Of a stretch of DNA of 64,000 nt, positions 21,315-33,921 are shown piece after piece. Under the pieces are notes generated by a model, which was not told the origin of the DNA, ran no database searches, and saw only the letters and a list, made by a program, of their open reading frames with translations. Location of the stretch: assembly GCA_963555705.1 (NCBI GenBank), contig OY743189.1:9193501-9257500 (forward strand), read 5' to 3'. Positions within the stretch are counted from its first letter, which is position 1; each line of letters starts with the position of its first letter. Both the position numbers and the translations under genes were made by a program. The DNA comes from Ligustrum vulgare (Eukaryota; Streptophyta; Magnoliopsida; Lamiales; Oleaceae).

Positions 21315-22533
21315 TGTTAAGTGAATTTTTATTTTATACCTTTAAACTAGCATATTTTGGAATATCTTGAGCAAATATCTACTAATATATGCATATTTTG
21401 TGTTTAAATAGGTTAATGTCCAAGTTTGATGCCAAAAATCACAAAATGAGTGAAGATTTTGCTGAAATTCCAAGTTTGGGAACCATTTTGTCACTTCCGG
21501 GAAGTTCTGGACGAGCTGTGCAATTAGCCGAGGGACCAAATTGCAAGATTCCAAAAGTTAAATGAAGGACCGATTTGAAAGAAATCTGAAAATTTGTGGA
21601 CTTAATTAATCATCATTGAAATATGAAGGACCCCATGGCAATTACGGAAGGGACTAAGCTGCAAAATCGCACCCTAGTTAAACCACGCGAACGCACGGTT
21701 ATTTTTTTTTTTAAAAAAAATTCCCCCCGGGTCGACCCGATTCGGCCAATTTCACTGTGTACGCGAATTTGTGCATTTTTTAGGATTTTTGGGATGATAT
21801 AAATACCCAACTTCCTCACTTTGCTAGGGTATATAAGTATTATGCATCTTTTCCATTTTTTTCTTATATTTTCTCTCAAGTCTTTCTTAATCTAATGCAT
21901 TTTATCTCTTAAGCTTTTGTGTTTTTACTTGCTTTGTTTAATTTCAGGCTTATTTTTGTTGTTGAAGTTTCATTATTAATCCTTTAAATTAGTTTGTTGT
22001 TAAAATGATTTTGTTAGTTGTTAAATGTTGTTATTTTATTATGAGTTGATTTTCATTATGGGCTAAATAGTATTTTGTTGAGATGATTGGTGTTACTTAA
22101 CTTCACTTAGTTCTTTTAAGTTTGTTTATATATTTTGAGTTATTTACTTTCAAGCATTTGAATTTATGATTATTGTCTTTTAATATTGTGTATTTTGATT
22201 TATGTTTATTGTCTTGCATTTGTCTATCTTAAGTAGTTAATTTTATTTACAAAATTGCAAATTAATTAAGTGTTGTTTAAGTGCAATCATGAATCCCAAC
22301 TTCTTAATATTCCATTTTCTTTATTGTTGTTAGAATTTAAAGTTAGCTTGTTTATATTTTCTTTTCACTTAGAAAATCCAAAAACTTATTGTGTGACTCC
22401 GTTGTTAAAATTAAATTAACTAGAGTGCATAATTGAGTATACATTCCTCGTGGGATCAACAACTCGGACTCATAAAGTTCACTTTATTACTTGAACGCGA
22501 CCCTGCGCTTGCGGTACACGATTTTGGCGAACA
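21315..22533 (+). repeat. 3' LTR of the Athila-like element
   Basis: The LTR is 1,219 bp. It is collinear with 14395-15724 except for small differences and a ~100-bp gap. It is followed by the target duplication ATGAT. Confidence 0.88.
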
Positions 22534-22639
22534 ATGATCATCGGATTCTTTCATTAAGATTAGTTGAATTTGATGAATTTTTATTTATTTTGAAATCGAT
22601 CTTTGAGCAACATGATTTTTTAATCATTTCCCACAGACG

Positions 22640-25560
22640 GCGCTAATGGTGATGCCAAAAATCTGCACCTGTAATTTTTTGAACTTGAACAATAAATAAG
22701 CACAATCTAGATCTCTGAATACCTGCAATAAAGGTGAGGAGGTGTGTCCTTATCGCCCCTCCAATTATTAAGTCAGTAAAGAGGAGGAAAAATATTTATG
22801 CAAGAGGCTATAAATTGTAGAGATAATCGTGTGTACCTTAATTATGAATGAGAGATATGTATTTATAGAGGTAAGTGGTACCTTCCATGTAGGATTATGT
22901 AGCGCCCCGAGTTCCGTATACCCGATTCACTACGTCATTTTCTGTCTAAATTTTTCGTGAAGCATATTTTTTGCGGAAGAAATAATTGAAATTCATTTTT
23001 GGCAACATTAAATAAACTGTAATGGCCGATAAAATTGAAAACATTTATGAAACCATTTGAAATAGTAAATCGAACCATTAATTTTGTAAAGAAATTGACA
23101 ATGTCATAATTTCTCAAATAAATGAACTTTTCTAAATTATTCGATGTTTGGAAAATACGGAAATCATTAACGTCAAACTTTCAACCGTTTAACGATTATT
23201 GCCACCATCATTCATCGCTCGCCACCGTCTCCTAAATCTGCAAAACTGTTAAAAAGTAGGGTGAATATTTCATGGGGGAAATACTCAGTAGACTCATCGC
23301 AAATTAATTTAATTTATAAGATGATTAAACACATAAATCCCGGCTCTTTATAAAACGGGCATTGATAGAGCTTCTTTATAAAACGGCTCTTGATAAAACT
23401 CATATTGTGCATTACAGCACGGGACATATTTTGCAAATCATAGGCTCTTTGAAAACAGCTCTTTAAAAACAGCTCTTTGAAAACCATATACTTATAAAAA
23501 CATTTTAATTATGCCAAGCATAATTTCTTTTGAAAGCATAACATAAGATAGGATTGAAATTCTCATAAACATAAGGAGACACAAGAACTTTACCGAACTT
23601 AGGTGGCCAGAATTCTTATGCAGTAAAATCATAATAACAGTAAGTATACCAAAACATAATTCTTGAAATTCATAGGGATCATTTCCATCATAACATAAGA
23701 TAGGATCGAAATCCTCATAAACATATGAGACAGGAATTTTACCGAACTTAGGTGGTAAATCCTCATAAACATATGGAAACATAGGAATTTTACCGAACTT
23801 CGTGGCAAATCCTCATAAACTTATGGAGACACAAGAATTTTACCAAACTTCGTGGCAAGAATTCTTATGTGCATAGCAATGATCCAAAACATATAAAACA
23901 TTATCGTAAAAACATAGGGTATACTTACTTTTCATAAAAACATAAGGTATATTTACCTTTCATAAAACATACTTAATTTTCTTGAAAATTGACTTTCACA
24001 AGTCACATGACATTTATATGAAATCATAATTTAAATCAATTAATAAGTGCGAGTCTACCTTAAATCCGACGAGTGCAAAGTTGAGCGGGAATGACTTCAA
24101 TTTCTTTAAATTATCCGTATGCTTCGTCTTAGCCAATAAGTCACTTTAGTCTATCGAATATATAGCTCAAAATGATAAATTATAATTTGAGGACTAAAAT
24201 TGATGTTTTGAAAGTTGAGGGACTAAAATGAATACTTTTGAAAGTTCAGGGACTAAAATAGATACTTTGAAAGTTGAGGGATTAAAATGAATACTTTTGA
24301 TAGTTGAGTTGGAAACTCAAAACAATAGGGTTGAAATAATATATTTTAAAACAATAGGGGCTGATTTGAAAACCTTTAAAACTTCAGGGACCAAAGTGCA
24401 AATTTCCGAAATTAATTATATACTCAGATTTACTCTCTCTCTTATTTGCATTCAACTGAAAAATAAAAAGGGAGAGACGAAGACAGAGAAAAAGGGCGAG
24501 AGACGAAGGCTGAAGAAACAAAAGCTGGCGATCGACTACTTTCAGTCAAGGTTGCCGCGAGCCAAACGCCGGCGGTGGTTCGACGATGGTTCGGCCATCA
24601 TGTGGTGGTGATTTAGGCTAGGTTTTGGTGGTTCAATGGGTAGTGATGGTTTTCTGACTGAGGTGGAAATTTATAATTGGCATTAGGCAGAGGATTTGTA
24701 GTGGAGAATTTGGTGTGATAAAAAAAATAGAACATGGATACATCATCATTATGTTCTTGAAACATAATGATGGTTGATTTGGTGGAAAATGTGATGCATA
24801 CGGGTGGTGGTGGGAATTCTTTGATAAAATTGGTGTAAAGATATGATGGGGATGCTTTGGTGATAAAGAAGAAAACATGTGGGGTGAAATTAGATGGAAA
24901 AAGAAAATCAACATGTGTAGGGAAATTTATGTAATATAAATTTTGATTATGATTATTGGACTAACTTTGATCAAGAAGCGTATTTGAAACAGATATGTTT
25001 TTGGACTGAAAATACATTTGAGAATAAATAATTAAAATAACATAATTTTAGAAATTCGGATTTTAATTTAAAATCGAACAAATTCGATATTTATTGACTT
25101 GGCTAGACGAATCCGTCGCGGCGTTAACTTCAAAATAATAGGTGAAATAGTAGCGACACAATTTTCTAAATATTAAAATAATTATTAATTGCGTAAAAAT
25201 TCTGGATCGCTACAGATTAGGTCTCCTGATAGTTCAGAGACTTAGGAGTCCTGCTGGTAGGTTTGTGTTAAGATTGTAGGATCTCCTGTTTAGGGTAGGA
25301 TTCTGGTGAGCTAAGAGTCCTACTTGTGTTGAGATGACTGCCAGGGCGTGAGGAGGATGACCTGAGCCCATGCTGGACGAACACGAGCTGTATGACCCCA
25401 AGCACTTGAACTTTCAATGGTGGCAAGTAGTGCTCGGGTTTATATTGCTTCGGGGGATGAGAGCCTCCTCGAGGTTTTAGGTTTGATGTATGGCTTCATA
25501 TTTGGTTGTTCATGCTCGAGGTATTCTGACTGCTCATGCATGACAAAATTTTGGCTCATC
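22640..25560. repeat. Unclassified dispersed repeat, copy 2 (split by a solo LTR)
   Basis: 22640-22897 and 25220-25560 together align with 10245-10840. The break falls exactly where the solo LTR sits, after CCTTCCATGTAGGATTA. Confidence 0.8.
22898..25214. repeat. Solo LTR of a Tekay-like element
   Basis: The 2,317-bp LTR runs from TGTAGCGCCCC to GGATCGCTACA with symmetrical ends TGTAGCG/CGCTACA. The 5-bp duplication GATTA flanks it at 22893-22897 and 25215-25219. Its last ~190 bp resemble 6890-7068, and 23885-23990 has the same ATAAAAACATA repeats as the left element. No internal sequence is present, so LTR-LTR recombination removed it. Short ORFs in it (24297-24611, 24633-24914) are not recognised. 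Confidence 0.9.
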
Positions 25561-26240
25561 AGTAAAAATATATAATTAGAAGTGATTTAAAAAAGTGTGT
25601 GCGCTCAAAAAATAATTTGATAAATTGTGTTATTTGATAAATTATGTTATTTATAAATTAATTTATAAATAATAATGATTATGTTACCAGACAAAGCATA
25701 AAACTCGTACAAATTGGCTTCATTAGTCTAGATAATGCCCCCATATACTGACCTCCTACTCGTTAAATAGAGGTTATATCTGTGTTTGATAAAAATATTT
25801 TGTTTATAAATAAAAAATGTGATATTTTCATTGTAAAATATGTATTTAAAAAATGATTTTAGAGAATTGTAATTAAAAAGTGATTTTAAAAAATGTGTTT
25901 ATAAAATTTTCTGCAAACAAGTTTACTACATAAAGGCTTGGCCCCAATTTTAGACTCATTATTTGAGAATAATGTAGTTTGTAATAGTAAATTTTTAGAG
26001 AATGTATGATTAAAATATATGAATTTTTTTTGATTTGTGTAAATTATTTTATTATTAAAATATGTGGATGAAAATGAAATTTTGAATAATGAATACCAAA
26101 TATGAACTTCCGTTTGATAACACCGTTTGATTTATAAACTGATTTACTTATGATTTTAAGGTAAAAGTAATGGTTGAAAATTAGAGAAATAAAATGCGTG
26201 TGATTAAAAAGTGATTTAGGAAATTGTGTAATTTATAAAC
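25561..26240. other. AT-rich region with MITE-like sequence
   Basis: 26100-26240 carries a copy of the MITE family seen at 38010-38182 (CCGTTTGATAACACCGTTTG, then GGTAAAAGTAATGGTTGAAAA). The rest is AT-rich with TTTGATAAATT motifs and no gene. Confidence 0.55.
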
Positions 26241-26893
<653 letters not shown>

Positions 26894-27183
26894 TCAATAA
26901 TTTAGCTGGCCCTGATGATATGGGAAGTGTCCGTCTTCAAGAATGTTCTTACCAACATGTTGTAGATGAACCGAATCAGCTTTTATGACTTTACATACAG
27001 AGCAATCATCAAGCAAAATTACATTATCCAAAACATTGTTAACTCTACCTAGCCAGGGTCCAAGGACTACATAATCACCAATGATAAAATCCCTAATGCA
27101 TTTCTAGATGATATATCTTTTAATATTGATTTGTTATGAGTTAATAAAATGAACAAAGATATTGACATCAACCATTAAACCTA
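26894..27183 (-). pseudogene. UBC23/24 (PHO2)-like E2 ubiquitin-conjugating enzyme fragment, downstream part
   Basis: The minus-strand translation gives GLMVDVNIFV, KDISSRNAL, then GDYVVLGPWLGRVNNVLDN, DDCSVCKVIKAD and KNILEDGHFPYHQGQ. This series matches the repeated N-terminal region of the large plant E2 enzymes UBC23/UBC24. UBC24 is PHO2, which controls phosphate transporters at internal membranes. One in-frame stop and a frameshift break it, and similarity ends after GQLNY-stop at 26894. The catalytic UBC domain is absent. It joins in frame to 34428-34700 once the Helitron between them is left out. Confidence 0.8.
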
Positions 27184-27439
27184 CTAGTTCTATCACCTGT
27201 GCGATGCACGGTAATATTTTTTTGACAAAAAATTAATGCACTTAGAAAGAATAATATGAAAAAAAATCAGTAAAACCTAACAAAAATCGATTGTCTACAA
27301 TTGCAAGCAATTGCAGAGAGATATAATAATTGTTTGCAGATGACGCATGTAGGATCTTGCACGATACATAAGGTGATATTTCTCAACAATGCACTTAATC
27401 TCTTTTGGTACCAAAACGCTACAAAATAAGAAAATCAAC

Positions 27440-27610
27440 TAAATTACCTCTTCAGTACCCACATATTCAGGCTGCTCTCGAGGTGACATTGGAGAATATC
27501 TAATGATGGCATTTCTCCAAAGCTTCTCTCTCCTAATTTTCTCTTTATTGTGTATCCTAACCAATTCCTATTTCAAGTAAGTTGATACTTTGCTATCAAA
27601 TTCACTCTGC
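27440..27610 (-). pseudogene. Possible captured exon, unidentified
   Basis: One minus-strand frame gives LQSEFDSKVSTYLK-stop-ELVRIHNKEKIRREKLW and SPMSPREQPEYVGTEE, which looks like real protein with one stop. I do not recognise the family. It lies within the Helitron among other captured exons. Confidence 0.35.
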
Positions 27611-28222
27611 AAAGAAGTACAGCAATAAATGAAGGTTAATGGTGGATAATGGCAAGTGATGATGACGTCTAGGAAAGAAATGGAAGACCACAAGCAGAAT
27701 TTCACAACCATACAACTATTTAATAACTTCCATGAGAAGTGTATACAACTAAAGAGAACAGGTGGAATAAATGCTCAATAACTGATTGTGGATCCATGAA
27801 GTGGATGAAGAAAATAAGCTACTTCAGAACATACAAAATATAGATTAGGAGGAAATAAAGCTAGAGAGCTGAATATGATACAAATTTTAGACATGGATCA
27901 GCATTTCACTATCAAAATAAAGAAAATATTTCTTGCTTTCTCAATCAGGCATCAGTGCTACATTCACAGCTTACCATTATATTTATTTGATACTGAAAAC
28001 ATTCAAACTTCAAAGAACTCTTTAATATATATATATCTTGGACACTTCTCTTTCCTTTTTCTTTATATTTCCCTCAATCTATTGATGTTGTGGGTTTCGA
28101 CCAACTAAATGAATAAATTAGTTCTATTGAACTTTGACATAAAGGTAAAACTGTTCCCTTCACTTCTCTGTATTAAATTGTCATCATTGGTATCAAAATT
28201 GAGCATCTATTCTGACACAAAC

Positions 28223-28625
28223 CTTGCAAATGCGCTAGCAAAGTGCCTGCACTCTTCCTTCATCGGACATGCATTACAATTAGGCTTTTTCTTTGTGCAG
28301 AAAACCTGAAATATCATGTAGTTCATACCTATGTTATCTAACAATTAAAATGGTAAAAGAGAAAGTGTTTTAACATAATAATATTTTTCAAATAAATGCA
28401 TATTCAAATAAGATAAATTTCCTGAATTACAATGTTTGCTGATCAAGAGTACAGAGGCATGGCCACATGTACTTTTGGATGTCATCTACCATAGGGTACC
28501 TACATGGAAACTACATTATTACATTGATCTCAGAGTGGCATTAATTAGTATTATAATACTTACTGTAATACTGTTTTAGAAGATGTATTTGAACATCCTC
28601 GGGTAATGGCTGCAAAGTTCTGTTA
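28223..28625 (-). pseudogene. Captured DEMETER/ROS1-type DNA glycosylase fragment
   Basis: Three minus-strand exon pieces are in the right order. The first, near 28610-28565, reads LQPLPEDVQIHLLKQ. The second, 28499-28430, reads YPMVDDIQKYMWPCLCTLDQ and ends in a stop. The third, 28305-28223, reads VFCTKKKPNCNACPMKEECR and then HFASAFA, and starts after a TTTCAG splice acceptor. They correspond to the end of the HhH glycosylase domain and the 4Fe-4S cluster loop of plant 5-methylcytosine DNA glycosylases (DME/ROS1), which demethylate DNA in the nucleus. The cluster cysteines are retained, but the catalytic part is missing. This is a dead fragment captured with its introns, as Helitrons do. 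Confidence 0.88.
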
Positions 28626-29030
28626 TTACCACAACGTGCTTGAAACACAGAGTAATTTGTATAGAAGTAGGAAGAAGAATATTTAATGGATTTTAATGTA
28701 ATAGAACCAAGTCGAAGAAAAATGTTTAATGGGTTTACTTGATGATGCAGTGAAAAATGGCTTCATTCAAATCATACAACTCTCCGTATGCAGCATGCAA
28801 ATTCTTGAGGAGAAAATGCACTTCTTGTAGTCTTCCATTTCAATCTGTCTAAGGAATATTTACACAGCATGCAAAGTTCTGTTAGTACCACAAAGTGCCA
28901 GAAACACAGAGTAATTTGTAAAGAAGCAGGAAGAAGAATATTTAATGGATTTTAATGCAATCTAATAGAATTAAATCAAATAAAAATGTTTAATGGACTT
29001 GATGACTCGGTGAAAAATGGCTCCATCCAG
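28616..29030. repeat. ~260-bp imperfect tandem duplication in the Helitron
   Basis: 28616-28770 (GTTCTGTTATTACCACAACG to GATGCAGTGAAAAATGG) is repeated at 28877-29025 with small changes. It starts at the edge of the captured glycosylase exon. Confidence 0.75.
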
Positions 29031-29641
29031 TTCACTGTTTTGCTTTTTGACGGTCATTTAGAACATAAAGCTCCATTATTGAATGACTTTTTTCTTGACA
29101 TTTCCTATTATGACGTTATGACAAAATTTATTTGAAATAATGGAGCAAATGGAACAAATTCCATCACTTTAGAAACACGGGCTTTCATTTGTGACTAACA
29201 ACACTAACATTTAATCAAAAGAGTAGTAAATTCATTATTAAATAAAGGAAAATGCCAAATGTTCAATGATAAGGAAATACATACCGCAGGTTGATCAATC
29301 TGTTGGTCCAACTACTTCAATGCCCAGTTAGGCTGCATTTCAAAAATCATAGACATTATGTCTTCCACCAAATAAGTATAATAAACATTATTAATACTCA
29401 GATTTTTGCTACATTATGTCTGCCCCAAAACAACCTACAACCAATCTTCATAAAATCCACCAAAACTCGAGTTTTTTTTTTTTTTTAACGAATAATATAA
29501 CTTAGACAAACCTTGGAAATATGAAGACCTATGAGTATATGCATGTATATGCAGGGGGTGGGTGGGGTGAAGATACTTGCAATTAGAACCAGACATAAGC
29601 ACAGAAATTATTACCCAAAATTCCACTATGCACAAACACAA

Positions 29642-29729
29642 GGCCCAATCTGAAGATGAGCATATAACCCTGCTTTTTGGATGGCCTTTATGAACCTCAC
29701 ATCATCACATTTCCCTTCAAATCTGTACT
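29642..29729 (-). pseudogene. Captured beta-galactosidase (BGAL) exon fragment
   Basis: After a CAG splice acceptor the minus strand encodes [20 protein letters not shown] and then LYAHLQIGP. This is the conserved start of the GH35 domain of plant beta-galactosidases, cell-wall enzymes that usually show FEGRYDLVRF and LRIGP here. One exon piece remains, without the catalytic glutamates. It lies in the Helitron on the same strand as the glycosylase fragment. Confidence 0.88.
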
Positions 29730-30199
29730 GAAAAACCCACAAAAATCCTACCAAAAAATGGATACTTTCAGCTTAAAATTGAGGGATGGAATAATATAAT
29801 TGAAAAGCAAATCCAATACTGACACTATGAGTAAGGTTCTTTTGCTGTGATCAACCCGGAATACAACTTGTGCTCTTCTTTGTAATACATTCGCAACAGG
29901 TAAATTCAAATCTCATAAGCTTCAACTCCATTATGTTTAAAATTTCATTTAAAACATAAAAATCATAGACTTATCAGAGCTAATAAAATACATCACAATT
30001 TTTTGCTAGTTCTACAACAAATTTCATAGATACAAAGATGAAAATGATCACAAAACAGATAAAATAATAGAATTGTGTTTTAACTATCAATTAATCCAAC
30101 ACAAAAATATCATATGTTCTGAACTAAAAGTTAGTGTAGTATTATGAACTAAAATCAAAGTCGAAAGTTAAAACCCCGTTACCCCCCGAAAAATATCTC

Positions 30200-30420
30200 A
30201 TAAGCCCCAAAAAAGAAAACCAATAAAGTTCCAAATTACTTAAAATGCTCAAATTCATCTACCTCGATGGGAGGGACCAATATTTCCAAGTTTTACTAAA
30301 GAAATGATCCCGTCAGAATCTTTGCCGAAGAAGTAGCTGGGATCATAGAAGTTTATGTTAGAGGAACAAACATTTCAATAGACGTACTAAAAGAAATTTA
30401 CAAATATTCACAGACTTGCC
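30200..30420 (-). pseudogene. Possible captured exon, unidentified
   Basis: One minus-strand frame reads YDPSYFFGKDSDGIISLVKL and GNIGPSHRG without a stop. It is exon-like but I do not know the family. Confidence 0.3.
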
Positions 30421-31182
30421 TGAAATCTTTGTTTTCCTCCAATCTCCATATACACGAAGAGAGAGAAAGGGAAGTAGCACAGCGATGACAATGAAAATAA
30501 AATAAATGTTTTTTGAGAATTCATTTACCTGAAGACGTTGATTATTTGAAAATTTTCAGCATCAAAACCCTCGAATTTCAAATTAATAATCTGTAACATA
30601 AATAAAAATTAAAACATAAAAAATAGTTAAAAATCATCAACAGATGAACTTGTGGAGGAAAAATAACAAAAAAAAAAGTATTTCATTTCTGAACAGGATG
30701 AAGGCAAACTAAAGCTCCAAACTTAGCTAACACAACTTCAGAAACTGAATTTTAGAAATTATATCTTTTTGCTAACACAAATTCAGAAACTGGGAAACAA
30801 TGAGCATTCCTCGTGAAGTGGAGATTGGGTCCGAAAAGTGAACAAAAAGTAAGCTTTATTACAGCCAAACTAAGTAAATCAATGTTAGATTCTATTTTTA
30901 TTCTTTGTTTATTCCTTCTAGTCTCCTATTATGTGGTTTTTTGTGCAATCAAAGTGATGCATTTTAATCAAAACCTAAAACCATATAAGTGGCAGTGGCG
31001 TATTTGGCTTCTGCTCAACAGCTCAAGCATATTATCAACAAAAATGACAACAGAACATGACGATGAATTATTCTCATTCTATGAACATGAATCCCTATTC
31101 AGGCAAAGAAAAGAGGAGATACCTGTAATGGAAGATAAAGAGAATGTATAAAATACTTCAAAAAACAACTGCATCAAATATA

Positions 31183-31197
31183 TATATATATATATGA
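31183..31197. repeat. (TA)n microsatellite
   Basis: A short uninterrupted TA run inside the Helitron. Confidence 0.9.
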
Positions 31198-32476
31198 CAG
31201 ATCATAGTAGTGTTTTTTAAAACCAACTTAAAATCAACTCTGTCAATACCAATTTTTTTCTCATCCCAATTGCAAGTGAACTCCTGTTATAGCTATTGCT
31301 ATTATTAGTATTATCATAGTTATGATTCATATAACTTCCACCGTTAGATCTTTGCAGAAAGGGTAGAACCGAACTTCTGGCTTTGAAATTCACTACAAAT
31401 TGCAGTAAAGCTTTTGATAAGGGTTATTCTTTTAGCAGGTTGGAGTAATTTATCGAGCAAAAATAGAAAGCCATCGAAGAGTTCTACACTTTACCAATGT
31501 ATGGAAGTGGGTGGATTGAATTTCTAGGACTACCATGTCGTATAGTAAGAGAGTTCCGGAGAGATTACCGAGATAAATTAGTATTTCGGTGTCGAAGAGT
31601 TTTGAGAGTGACACAAACTTGATCGGAAAGTTGTTGGTACAAACTTGATCGGAAAGTTGCTGGTATCTATGAAGGAATCTGCAACATCCATCGGCCCCAC
31701 CCAAGAATACCGTCGTCATCATCACCTGAAAACCGCACGATCGATTCACCACAACAATACCACCTGCACGATTAACTCACCAGAACAGCACCACCACCGT
31801 CTCGCTGCAGTGGTTGAGCCAAAATGCCAGGGAAGTTTGAAAGCAGAGGTTAGAGGCGACAGCAGTAGGTTTTGGTGTCCCTCCTCTTTCAAAATGATTT
31901 GAATTCGAAAACAAAAAGGACAAATCATGATTTCGATGCAGGGACTGAATTAGCGTGGGTCCCACATTACTCCTATTCTGTGTCATAATATTTTTAGGCG
32001 AGATTTTTTTCTGATTTTATTATGCTATACAATATTTAAAATTTAAAATTAAAATATATTTTAAAATATATCAAAAGAAGGAAAATTTTGGAGGGAAAAT
32101 ATTAGCTACCATCCTTCTCTACTAGATTTTTCCCCCGTGCGATGCACGAGATTTCTATCAATGAAAATTATTTCGATTAAAATTTAAGAAGATATGTTGA
32201 TATAATCATATCAAATAAAAAACATAGAAATATAACATGTCATTAAATTGGTATTCAATTTAATAATGTCATAATGAAACTTTTGAACTACCTTGAATGG
32301 GATTTGTATGGCTTTAAGCATGAATAGAAACTTAAGAAAAAATTGAAAATAATAGGTTAAAACTGAAACTCTTACACAAATTCAATATACAATAGTAGGC
32401 AATCAATAAAAAATCACAAAATCTTGTTTATGAATAAGAATGCTACACCAAAACAAATGAGTTTGACACTAACCTA

Positions 32477-32566
32477 TAAAGTGAAGAGCCGATCTTCGAA
32501 CTGCACCTCCTTTGTCAAAAAATCAGCTCCAATGGTAGCCTTGTATTGGTTAATGAACTTCTTATT
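32477..32566 (-). pseudogene. Captured RAB7 (RABG3-type) small GTPase exon
   Basis: The minus strand encodes [20 protein letters not shown] and [12 protein letters not shown], ending at a stop/splice border. This is the switch I region of RAB7-type GTPases, which act in late endosome and vacuole traffic. The switch I threonine (ATIGADF) is kept. The P-loop and the remaining GTP-binding motifs are absent. It lies in the first (34427-32123) half of the composite Helitron. Confidence 0.88.
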
Positions 32567-33025
32567 TACATATCTTTAATAAATCATTAAAGTAAATAAA
32601 TAAATAAATAAAAACCCTAAAAGTAATTGCAAAATTTTTCTCAAGCAATTTCACATTACTAAATCACAATGGCTAACCTCTACTCGATAACTTCAATAAT
32701 ATCTTCAAAGTCCATCCAAATATTTTACTGCTGCCTTTTCTAATTAATGTGCCAAAATTTTCTGTAATTTCAAGATGGTTAAGGATATAGACAGGTGCAA
32801 TGAAATATCTGAATTGCTCCGTGCACACATATATAAGACAAATTCTGAAATAGAGTTAATATTTGAATTTGTCATTTTACCTAATACAACTGATTTGTAT
32901 ATGATGTCCCTGCTTAATTCAAGTTGTCACTCATAAATAAATAAATAAATAGATAAAAAGAATTAAATAAGACAATACTTAATTAAAGTCAAGACTACTC
33001 TTCAAATTGATTAAAGTTCATCTTT

Positions 33026-33049
33026 TTTTTTTTTTTTTTTTTTTTTTTC
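33026..33049. repeat. Poly-T run
   Basis: About 24 consecutive T inside the Helitron. No flanking feature suggests a retroposed tail with a target duplication. Confidence 0.8.
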
Positions 33050-33874
33050 AGGATTTTCATTATTAAAAAGAAAAAAGAAGAATCTTATTTGAAAAAAACT
33101 CATCAAAATTTCAAAACCCCAAAATTCCGATGTTGCCAAGTGCCAACTCTGATTCTTCAAAATGATAACAAATGAACCTGAAAATCATTCAAATAAGCAA
33201 ATTTTGTATAGTAGTTTATGCATATTAAATTTGAGACAAATATTAAATTCACAACAAACATAATTTCCAAATTTGTATCAGATCTGAAACATATACCATT
33301 CTAAACTTCAATCAGAAAAAATAAAAAGCAGGATACAAAAGACAATAGGAAAATTTTCACCTTTATTAAGAAACAATTGAAGAAAATTAACTTCAATTTG
33401 AACTTCTTCTTAGATTTCGTTCTATTCAAGTAGAAGGTATAACATTGAAAATTTATTTACCTGAAAACGTTGCTGAACTTGGAAATTTCAGCATCAAAAC
33501 CCTTGAATTTCTAATTAATAAACTTTAACATAAATAAGAATTAAAACATAAAAAATAGTTTTAAAAAATCAACAACCAATGATATTATGATATGAAAATA
33601 ACAAAATATATATATCTGTAATTTATCCTGTTATCAAACCAAGACACAACAAATGAAAAAAAATGACAAAATAGATCAAGAAACGTCCATTAACACAATC
33701 ATAAAGCTTAAAAACAACGCAATCATAAAGCTTAAAAACTTCAATATGTGATTAAAGAGTAAAATTCATTGATATTCTTACCAGTGGCGGTAGCGGGAAG
33801 GGATGAATCCAGGTCGGACATGTCAAAGCTGTCTTTCTCCGTGTTGCACATGACAAAGAGTGAAAATAAGAACC

Positions 33875-33919
<45 letters not shown>
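33875..33919. repeat. (AG)n microsatellite
   Basis: About 21 AG units. The open frames across both strands here (poly-SL and poly-ER) come from the repeat. Confidence 0.95.

Positions 33920-33921
<2 letters not shown>

Larger units (their letters stand above)
14395..22533 (+). mobile_element. Athila-like Ty3/gypsy retrotransposon, non-autonomous
   Basis: Both LTRs (14395-15724 and 21315-22533) run from TGTTAAG to GCGAACA. The 5-bp target duplication ATGAT is present at 14390-14394 and 22534-22538. The primer-binding site TGGCGCCGTTGTCGG at 15731 follows the 5' LTR and is of the type used by Athila/Tat elements. A purine-rich tract (AAGTTTGAGGGTATT) precedes the 3' LTR. The interior has no reverse transcriptase or integrase, only a short acidic ORF and non-coding Athila-like sequence. 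A Helitron (18001-20824) is inserted in it. LTR differences, including a ~100-bp indel near 14790-14880, show it is older than the left-hand element. Confidence 0.88.

Noticed and set aside
30813..31151. 112-codon ORF in the Helitron
   Set aside because: No recognisable domain, and it starts in sequence shared with non-coding parts.
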